Shown here: positions 12,932 to 17,985 of the stretch, in pieces
Layout: each line of letters begins with the position of its first letter
Numbering within the stretch: position 1 is the first letter of the stretch
Assembly (NCBI GenBank): GCA_036495445.1
Contig: DASXMX010000633.1
Span: forward strand, 1 to 17,985
From: DASXMX01 sp036495445
GTDB taxonomy: Bacteria; Planctomycetota; Phycisphaerae; Tepidisphaerales; Tepidisphaeraceae
Direction: 5' to 3'
DNA: 17,985 nucleotides
Made by a program: the position numbers and the translations under genes
Notes under the pieces: model-generated
Told to the model about the DNA's origin: nothing
What the model saw: only the letters and a program-made list of their open reading frames with translations
Databases searched by the model: none

Positions 12932-13906
12932 TTACATCGCCCGGGTGACCACGAACTCTGCCATTGAATCGAGCACCCTTCGCGCGTCGCTGTCCGACAG
13001 TTCCGCGACGGCGCTGCGCGCCTTGTCCACCAGTTGCCGCGCGCGGTTCGTCGCGTACCCGATCGACGCGCTGGGCAGCACCAGATTTCGCACCCGCTCT
13101 GCCTTGTCCGCGTCGCGTCCCGTCAGCAGCGACCGCAATAGCGCCCGGTGCTCCGGCGGGGCGGTCTGAAGGAAGTGAATCATCGGCAGCGTCATCTTCC
13201 CCTTCTCCACGTCGATCCCGAGCGTCTTGCCGACGACCTGCGTTTCGCCGATGACGTCGAGGATGTCGTCTTGGATCTGGAACGCCATGCCCAGCGTCCG
13301 GCCGTAGATTTCGAGCCGGCGGACGTCCTCCTCGCCCGCCCCGGCCAGGCGCGCGCCCAGTGCGCAGCACGTCGCGCACAGGCTGGCCGTCTTCAGCGAG
13401 ATGATCCGAAGGTACGTCTCCTCGTCCAGCTCCCAGTTGTTGCGGTTGTCGATCTGCAGCAGCTCCCCCTCGCACACCTCGTTGGTCGTACGGCCGATCA
13501 GCCGGGAGGCGAACTGCGAGTCGAGGCTGGAACAGAGGTGATAGCTATGGCTGATCAGGTAGTCGCCCAGCAGCACCGCGGCCTCGTTCCCGCGGAGGTG
13601 GTTGATCGTGGCCCCCTTGCGGCGAAGCTCCGCCTCGTCGAGCACGTCATCGTGGACTAGCGTCGCCATGTGGACCATCTCGACGACGGTGGCGACCGTC
13701 ACGTGGGCGTCGGTCAGCTCGCCCGCCGCCTTGCCCGACAGCAGCACCAGCAGCGGCCGGAGCATCTTCCCGCGGAACCGCGAGACGTGCTTGACCAGCG
13801 TGTTTACGCACGCCAACTCGCTCTTGAGCTCCTGGTGGAACAGTCGCTCGACGGCCTCCATCTGCGGCTGCACGCAGTCGGCAATGGCAGCGAGAATCGC
13901 ATTCAT
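12932..13906 (-). CDS. Polyprenyl diphosphate synthase (long-chain, trans)
   Basis: A 324-residue cytoplasmic enzyme that extends allylic diphosphates with isopentenyl diphosphate, making the side chain of quinones. The first aspartate-rich motif is DDVLD (86-90, in VHMATLVHDDVLDEAELRRG) and the second is DDILD (213-217, in FQIQDDILDVIG). The residue five places before the first motif is Ala81, small, and the region has no bulky stop residues, so a long chain (heptaprenyl to nonaprenyl) is likely. Other landmarks are KMLRPLL (47-53), GNEAAVLLGDYL (106-117), and EGELLQ and SLKTASL. The length fits IspB/HepT-type proteins. The start at 13906 has GGAG about 7 nt upstream. It is a single gene, convergent with the protease; a fourfold GAAACGTGA repeat lies upstream. 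Confidence 0.95.
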   Translation of the reverse strand: MNAILAAIADCVQPQMEAVERLFHQELKSELACVNTLVKHVSRFRGKMLRPLLVLLSGKAAGELTDAHVTVATVVEMVHMATLVHDDVLDEAELRRKGATINHLRGNEAAVLLGDYLISHSYHLCSSLDSQFASRLIGRTTNEVCEGELLQIDNRNNWELDEETYLRIISLKTASLCATCCALGARLAGAGEEDVRRLEIYGRTLGMAFQIQDDILDVIGETQVVGKTLGIDVEKGKMTLPMIHFLQTAPPEHRALLRSLLTGRDADKAERVRNLVLPSASIGYATNRARQLVDKARSAVAELSDSDARRVLDSMAEFVVTRAM

Positions 13907-14015
13907 AGCAACTCCACGTGGGAGGTGTCCGATCCGCAGTCGCGCGGATTATAGAGGCCGGTTGCCCTAACGCGATGTGTCAACAGAAGTTTCGAAAGAT
14001 ATGAAACGGAGCGGC

Positions 14016-14078
14016 GTGAAACGTGACGACTGAAACGTGATAAGTGCGTGCGCGTCACGTTTCACTCATCACGTTTCA
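14016..14078. repeat. Fourfold GAAACGTGA repeat forming alternative hairpins
   Basis: Two direct units (14016-14027 and 14031-14041) are followed by two inverted units (14054-14065 and 14068-14078). Unit 1 matches unit 3 over 12 bp (GTGAAACGTGAC) and unit 2 matches unit 4 over 11 bp. Nested pairing of 1 with 4 and 2 with 3 is also possible over 10 bp. It lies between the divergent prenyl synthase and desulfurase genes. Confidence 0.75.
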
Positions 14079-14117
14079 TGCGCGCCCGCGTCCGATGGGG
14101 TGTAGAATGTTGCAGCA

Positions 14118-15272
14118 ATGGACCTGACCTATCTCGACAACAACGCGACGACGCGGCCGGCGGCGGAGGCGATCGAGGCGATGATGCCGTACTTCACGAC
14201 GTGGTTCGGCAACCCGTCCAGCGTCCACCGGTTCGGCCAGCGGTCGCGCCAAGCGATCGACGAGGCGCGCGGGCAGGTGGCCGCTGCGATCGGCTGCGCG
14301 GAGGCGGAACTACTCTTCACCGGCGGGGGGACGGAATCGATCAATACGGCCCTCCGCGGCATTCTCGCGGCACGGTCGCCGCGGAAGCGGATCGTCACCA
14401 GCACGGTCGAACACTCTGCGACGCGCGAGCTGTGCGCGCAGCTCGCCCGCGAGGGGGCCGAGATCGTCGAAGTGCCGGTCGATCGGGATGGCGCCCTCGA
14501 CTTGGATCGCCTGCGGGAAGCGGTCGATGAGAACACCGCCCTCGCGACGTTCATGTGGGCGAACAACGAGACCGGCGTGCTCTTTCCGGTCGCCGAGATC
14601 GCCCGCATTTGCCGCGCCATGCGCGTGCCGTTCCACTGCGACGGGACGCAGGCGGTGGGGAAGATCCCGGTCGGCGTGGCCGAGCAGGAAATCGACGCAA
14701 TGAGCTTCGCGTCGCACAAGTTCCACGGGCCCAAAGGCGTCGGCGGATTGTTCGTCCGGCGCGGGCTGCGCGTCCGGCCGCTGCTGATCGGCGGGCCGCA
14801 GGAACGCAGCCGGCGAGGCGGGACGGAAAACGTGCCGGGGATCGTCGGGATGGGGAAAGCCGCGGATCTGGCGGTCGCGTTGCTGCCCGAGATGCGGCGG
14901 GTCAGCGAATTGCGCGACCGCCTCGAACGCGAGATCCTCGCCCGGATCGATGACACGCACGTCAACGGCCGCACCGACCAGCGCCTCCCGAATACGACCA
15001 ACATCGGCTTCGCTCGTCTCGAAGCCGAGGCGATCCTGCTGCTCTTAAGCGAGCAGGGGATCTGCGCCTCGGCCGGCGCCGCCTGCAGCAGCGGCAGCCT
15101 CGAACCGTCGCACGTGCTCAAGGCGATGGGGATCGACGCCCGCGTGGCGCACGGGGCGATCCGGTTCAGCTTGTCGCGATATACGACCGAGGCGGAGATC
15201 GACCGGGCGCTGGAGGCGTTGCCTGGGATCATCGGGCGACTGCGTGCGGTGTTGCCTGTCGGTATCGGTTGA
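14118..15272 (+). CDS. Cysteine desulfurase (NifS/IscS family)
   Basis: A 384-residue PLP enzyme that takes sulfur from cysteine for iron-sulfur clusters and other thio-cofactors. It starts with YLDNNATTRP, the family hallmark. Other sites are GGGTESIN (69-76), His99 in TVEHSA, MWANNETG (146-153), Asp175 and Gln178 in CDGTQAVGK, the PLP-binding Lys201 in FASHKFHGPKG, RRGGTENVPGIVG (232-244) and the sulfur-carrying Cys323 in ASAGAACSSGSLEPSHVL. The short loop ahead of Cys323 and the SSG after it match the NifS/IscS class, not SufS. The ATG at 14118 directly precedes the first conserved strand; no Shine-Dalgarno sequence is seen, but a TAGAAT box lies about 10 nt upstream, so a leaderless message is possible. 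No iscU, nifU or regulator is adjacent, so a housekeeping role is likely. Confidence 0.96.
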   Translation: MDLTYLDNNATTRPAAEAIEAMMPYFTTWFGNPSSVHRFGQRSRQAIDEARGQVAAAIGCAEAELLFTGGGTESINTALRGILAARSPRKRIVTSTVEHSATRELCAQLAREGAEIVEVPVDRDGALDLDRLREAVDENTALATFMWANNETGVLFPVAEIARICRAMRVPFHCDGTQAVGKIPVGVAEQEIDAMSFASHKFHGPKGVGGLFVRRGLRVRPLLIGGPQERSRRGGTENVPGIVGMGKAADLAVALLPEMRRVSELRDRLEREILARIDDTHVNGRTDQRLPNTTNIGFARLEAEAILLLLSEQGICASAGAACSSGSLEPSHVLKAMGIDARVAHGAIRFSLSRYTTEAEIDRALEALPGIIGRLRAVLPVGIG

Positions 15273-15283
15273 CATTCGCGTTT

Positions 15284-15329
15284 TCGGAGCCGGACCGTGT
15301 CGGTCCGGTCTGGACCGAAGGGCCAGATC
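15284..15329 (-). repeat. 46-bp dispersed repeat, copy 2
   Basis: Its reverse complement matches 3697-3742 at 43 of 46 bases, including the palindrome GGACCGACACGGTCC. It starts 12 bp after the desulfurase stop codon. Confidence 0.75.
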
Positions 15330-15372
15330 AAACGCCGCCTCGGGCCCAATGCATCCTCGGGTTCCGGGTGGC

Positions 15373-15424
15373 ACGGACATGTACTCATGTCCGTTGCGTC
15401 GATGCACGTCGGCACCGTGCATCG
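15373..15424. repeat. Pair of adjacent perfect hairpins
   Basis: ACGGACATG-TACT-CATGTCCGT (15373-15394) has 9-bp arms. CGATGCACG-N7-CGTGCATCG (15400-15424) also has 9-bp arms. Together with the 46-bp repeat just upstream they fill most of the 207-bp gap between desulfurase and membrane-protein genes, like a composite REP element. No T-run follows. Confidence 0.65.
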
Positions 15425-15479
15425 CGTTGAACTCTCGTGACTGGACAACTCCATCCGTTCCCTGCACCATTCGCCCCCA

Positions 15480-16451
15480 ATGTTCCAGGTGCATGGCGGC
15501 AGGTCGGTGGGCGCGGAGATACTGCTGGTGGGCGGCGTGGTGATCCAGTACGTCGCGACGCGGCTCTCCATGGCCGCGGCCGGGCGGCGCGACGGGGCGG
15601 CGCCGGGCCGGATGGCGCTGGCGCAATGGCTGCCGATCCTGGCCACCACGCTGGCGGCGATCGCGCTGCGGCAGCCCGAGATGGCACTCTGCCTCGTGTT
15701 CGGCAGCTCGGTGGCGGCGCTGGCGCTGGTGATGGGGATGACGATGTACGTCGCCCCGCCGGCCAACCCGACGCCGCAGTGGCGGCTGTGGGCGATGGTG
15801 CTGCCGCCCAGCATCCTGCTGCTGCTGGCCGGGTTCCGCGGGCAACTGACTTGGTTCCACGCGGTGATGCTGCTGATCATGGGGGCGGCGTTCCTGAGCG
15901 TCTGGGTGGAACGGCGCCCGGAACACGAGAGTGCGGCGTTCGCGGCAGACCCGCCCGGCAATTCGCCCGGTGCGGTCCTGCTTATCCCAGCCCTGCTCCT
16001 GGCCGGGGTCGGCGCGTACGCGGCGGTCCGTGGGGCGGGCCTGTCCGCCGGACGATTGCTCACGCCCGACCTGATGGCCGCGACGATCCTCAGCCCTCTG
16101 TTGCTCCTGCCGTCGCTGGGCGTCGGTACGTTGCTCGCGCAACAGGGGCACACCGATCGCGCCATCACGAGCCTCTGCGGCACTGTGCAGTTGAACCTCT
16201 GCCTGCTCCTGCCGGTGGTCGTTCTTGTTCAATACGCGATCGGCGCGGTGCACGGGAACGCCGACCCGATGATCTACCCGCTCATCACCTGGCGGGTCGA
16301 TACCGTGCTTCTGGTCGTCCTGAGCTTCGCCCTCCTGCCTGTCGCCGCCGGCCGCTGGATGCCCGAGCGGATCGAGGCCGCCCTGCTGGTGATCGTCTAC
16401 ATCGGCTACCTCTTCGCCGAGACCGCCCTCTCCGTCCGCCTGCTTGGCTGA
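15480..16451 (+). CDS. Multi-spanning membrane protein, degenerate Na+/Ca2+ exchanger-like
   Basis: A 323-residue protein with about ten hydrophobic segments, arranged as two halves joined by a charged loop (about 143-165). Each half has a segment that recalls the alpha-repeat of CaCA cation exchangers: LPILATTLAAIALRQPEMALCLVFGSSVAALALV (51-84, described in parts: LPILATT, RQPEMAL, FGSS) and LPSLGVGTLLA followed by GHTDRAITSLCGTV (210-236). The closing RWMPERIEAALLVIVYIGYL also fits. But the metal-binding Glu after Pro is Ile53 and Ser212, and the Asn of GSN is Ser77 and Val236, so cation exchange is doubtful. The start at 15480 lacks a Shine-Dalgarno sequence; a later GTG start near 15507 cannot be excluded. 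Function is unknown; the exchanger relationship is moderate inference. Confidence 0.7.
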   Translation: MFQVHGGRSVGAEILLVGGVVIQYVATRLSMAAAGRRDGAAPGRMALAQWLPILATTLAAIALRQPEMALCLVFGSSVAALALVMGMTMYVAPPANPTPQWRLWAMVLPPSILLLLAGFRGQLTWFHAVMLLIMGAAFLSVWVERRPEHESAAFAADPPGNSPGAVLLIPALLLAGVGAYAAVRGAGLSAGRLLTPDLMAATILSPLLLLPSLGVGTLLAQQGHTDRAITSLCGTVQLNLCLLLPVVVLVQYAIGAVHGNADPMIYPLITWRVDTVLLVVLSFALLPVAAGRWMPERIEAALLVIVYIGYLFAETALSVRLLG

Positions 16452-16484
16452 TCCCGCGAGTGCCCGTGGAAGTACCGGGAAGAC

Positions 16485-16700
16485 TAACTACAGAGACACG
16501 GAGAACACGGAGAACACGGAGAAAAGACGAAATGCGTATTAGCCACAGATGAACACAGATGCACACCGATAAGATTCCAGATTTGGGATTTCACGTCTCA
16601 ACTTTCAGATCTGTGTGCATCTGCGCCCCATCTGTGGCTAAGAAATGGCTTTTCTCCGCCTTTCTCTGTGCTCTCTGTGCTCCCTGTGTCTCTGTGGTTA
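16485..16700. repeat. Large nested palindromic repeat, copy 2
   Basis: The outer arms (about 16485-16526 and 16649-16700) contain tandem GAGAACACG-like units and their complement. The inner arms (16541-16570 and 16609-16639) match those of copy 1 at 29 of 30 and 30 of 31 positions. The core between the inner arms is unlike copy 1. It fills the 294-bp gap before thyX, whose promoter must lie within it or in the last 45 bp. Confidence 0.85.
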
Positions 16701-16745
16701 ATCCTTGAATTCCGACAACTAGCAACTCTCACCCCGTTCCCTATC

Positions 16746-17642
16746 ATGCCCGGCATGCAGACCGATTTCGACGCGATTCCGATCGAGCGCAAGCCGCATG
16801 AGGGGGAGGTGTATGACGTGATGGGCGGGTCGTCGCGGTGGGAGGTGAAGGTGCACGACCACGGGCTGGTCGCGCTGGTCGACGTGATGCCCCGGCTCGT
16901 GCCGGTCGGCAAGACCGCCGACTTCGCGATCGTCCAGGCGGCCCGCGTCTCCTACGGGCAGGGGACCAAGCAGGTGAACGAAGACCGCGGCCTGCTCCGT
17001 TACCTCTCCCGCCACCGGCACACGACGCCGTTCGAAATGGTCGAGTTCAAGTTCCACCACGTGATGCCGATCTTCGTCGCCCGCCAGTGGATCCGGCACC
17101 GCACCGCGAACGTGAACGAATACTCCGCCCGCTACTCGGTCGTGCGCGACCGGTTCTACCACCCGAGCATCGAGAACGTTCGCAAGCAGAGCGCCGTTAA
17201 CCGCCAGGGCGGCGACGAGCCGATCGACGAGCTGACCGCAAGGGAGTTCTGCGAATACCTCGACAAGGTCGAGGCCAGCTATCAGGACTACCAGCGGCTG
17301 ATCGACAAGGGCGTCGCCCGCGAGCTGGCGCGGATCGGGCTGCCGGTGAACGTCTACACCGAGTGGTACTGGAAGATCGACCTGCACAACCTCTTCCACT
17401 TCCTGTCGCTGCGGATGGACGAGCACGCCCAGCAGGAGATCCGCGACTACGCCAACGCGATGTTCGCGCTCGTGCGGCCGATCGTCCCCGCCGCCGCCGA
17501 GGCCTTCCTCGACTACAACTTCGGCGCAATGCACCTCACGCGCCTCGAGGTCGACGCGATCCGCGCAGGCAAGCCCCTCGCGACCGAAAACAAGCGAGAA
17601 ACCGCGGAATGGGAGGCGAAGAAAAAGCAGTTGGGGCTCTAA
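16746..17642 (+). CDS. thyX: Flavin-dependent thymidylate synthase
   Basis: A 298-residue FAD-dependent enzyme that methylates dUMP to dTMP using methylenetetrahydrofolate and NADPH. The defining RHRX7S motif is present (Arg117, His118, Arg119 to Ser127, RHRTANVNEYS), with RYSVVRDRFY after it. YLSRHRHTTPFEMVEFKFH (86-104) supplies flavin and substrate contacts, and the LFHFLSLRMDEHAQQEIRDY region (about 215-234) is typical. The protein is longer than the compact 220-residue forms because of about 45 extra residues at the N-terminus and a charged tail (ENKRETAEWEAKKKQLGL). ATG at 16746 or at 16755 (Met4) are both possible; neither has a Shine-Dalgarno sequence. The open frame further upstream runs into the palindromic repeat and is not real. 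ThyX, not ThyA, is common in planctomycetes. Confidence 0.97.
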   Translation: MPGMQTDFDAIPIERKPHEGEVYDVMGGSSRWEVKVHDHGLVALVDVMPRLVPVGKTADFAIVQAARVSYGQGTKQVNEDRGLLRYLSRHRHTTPFEMVEFKFHHVMPIFVARQWIRHRTANVNEYSARYSVVRDRFYHPSIENVRKQSAVNRQGGDEPIDELTAREFCEYLDKVEASYQDYQRLIDKGVARELARIGLPVNVYTEWYWKIDLHNLFHFLSLRMDEHAQQEIRDYANAMFALVRPIVPAAAEAFLDYNFGAMHLTRLEVDAIRAGKPLATENKRETAEWEAKKKQLGL

Positions 17643-17697
17643 CCGAGGCCTCTTCGAGCTTGAGTAGTCAGGGGAGCAGTGGGCGGGCTCCCTTCAT

Positions 17698-17731
17698 TCC
17701 CCTCCCCCGGAGTACCGGGGGAGGGAAAAAG
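17698..17731. repeat. CCCTCTCCCGG-type palindromic repeat, copy 3 (short form)
   Basis: CCCTCCCCCGG (17700-17710) and CCGGGGGAGGG (17715-17725) pair perfectly over 11 bp around AGTA, followed by A5. It lacks the GGGTGAGGGT tail of the other two copies. It lies in the 184-bp gap after thyX. On neither strand does a T-run follow the stem, so it is not a standard terminator. Confidence 0.65.
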
Positions 17732-17826
17732 CACGGTCCCGATTGCGTCCGCATTCCTGCTGTTGTCGTCTCGCGGGTTTTTAGCGATTATCCCGTCCTG
17801 TACGAATTCCCGGAGGGCGAGGACGG

Positions 17827-17985
17827 ATGGCATCGAATCGAAACACGCGCGCGGACGAACGTCCGCCGGAGGTCGAGGCCTGGCGCATCTTCCGCATCAT
17901 GGCGGAATTCGTCGACGGGTTCGAAGCGCTGGCGGATCTCGGCAAGGCAGTGACGATCTTCGGCAGCGCCCGCACGTGGCCCGAG
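17827..17985 (+). CDS. LOG-family protein (Rossmann-fold), N-terminal part
   Basis: The first 53 residues of a gene that runs off the right edge. The visible part has a charged N-terminus, then EAWRIFRIMAEFVDGFEALADLGKAVTIFGSART (given in parts: FRIMAEFVDGFEAL, KAVTIFGSART). This is the start of proteins annotated as LOG/TIGR00730 or 'lysine decarboxylase-like', some of which are cytokinin-riboside phosphoribohydrolases; the VTIFGSART strand-loop begins the nucleotide-binding fold. The catalytic PGGxGTxxE motif would lie beyond the window. The ATG at 17827 has a strong GGAGGGCGAGGA purine tract a few nt upstream, one of the clearest ribosome-binding sites here. Exact substrate cannot be judged. 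Confidence 0.85.
   Translation, partial: MASNRNTRADERPPEVEAWRIFRIMAEFVDGFEALADLGKAVTIFGSARTWPE

Noticed and set aside
14129..16183. A 684-codon minus-strand open frame
   Set aside because: It is antisense to the desulfurase and membrane-protein genes, is rich in Arg/Ser/Pro as expected from GC-rich shadow frames, and shows no domain.
16485..16700. CRISPR-like array of tandem GAGAACACG units
   Set aside because: Units are 9-10 bp, contiguous and without spacers, and form one arm of a palindrome; there are no cas genes.
17700..17731. Hairpin after thyX as a rho-independent terminator
   Set aside because: The stem is followed by A5 on the plus strand, not T; the same polarity is seen at copy 1, so it behaves as a repeat family, not a terminator.

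Overview
The window is about 18 kb of GC-rich bacterial DNA, densely packed with genes on both strands. Several features suggest a planctomycete, possibly a Phycisphaerae/Tepidisphaera-like lineage: a planctomycete-type cytochrome c fused to a DUF2231-like membrane domain, Thr-Gln-Pro-rich linkers of the TQPTTQP type in exported proteins, ThyX instead of ThyA, and many palindromic intergenic repeats. This placement is inference; there is no rRNA or other taxonomic marker here.

Layout. 1-115: tail of a transposase, cut by the window edge. 210-1001 (+): alpha/beta hydrolase. 1035-5209 (-): a periplasmic redox/stress neighbourhood. In transcription order it holds an ECF sigma factor, its zinc-finger anti-sigma factor (ATGA overlap), a repeat-filled gap, a blue-copper cupredoxin, a Tat-exported metallophosphoesterase, and a cytochrome c/DUF2231 membrane protein. 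5273-11440 (-): a tripartite ABC efflux locus: CecR-like TetR regulator, second TetR regulator, FtsX/MacB-type permease, ATPase, HlyD-type adaptor and NodT-type outer-membrane lipoprotein. 11510-12898 (+): C-terminal processing protease, divergent from the CecR-like gene. 12932-13906 (-): long-chain polyprenyl diphosphate synthase. 14118-15272 (+): cysteine desulfurase. 15480-16451 (+): multi-spanning membrane protein that looks like a degenerate Na+/Ca2+ exchanger. 16746-17642 (+): ThyX. 17827 to the edge (+): start of a LOG-family protein.

How the genes work together. The efflux genes form a coupled unit (ATGA overlaps at TetR/permease and at adaptor/outer-membrane protein, and a 3-nt gap between permease and ATPase). 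They would build an ATP-driven pump spanning both membranes under TetR-type control, but a 183-bp palindromic repeat separates the inner-membrane half from the adaptor half. The ECF sigma neighbourhood is the best candidate for a poorly described system: cupredoxin, cytochrome c and phosphoesterase all act outside the cytoplasm, and a TGCA-N5-TGCA element occurs just upstream of the sigma, cupredoxin and cytochrome genes and, by eye, nowhere else in the window.

Repeats are unusually rich: two copies of a roughly 183-216-bp nested palindrome, three copies of a CCCTCTCCCGG-type hairpin, two copies of a 46-bp repeat in opposite orientation, a fourfold GAAACGTGA cluster and several single hairpins. 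No tRNA, rRNA or CRISPR array was seen.
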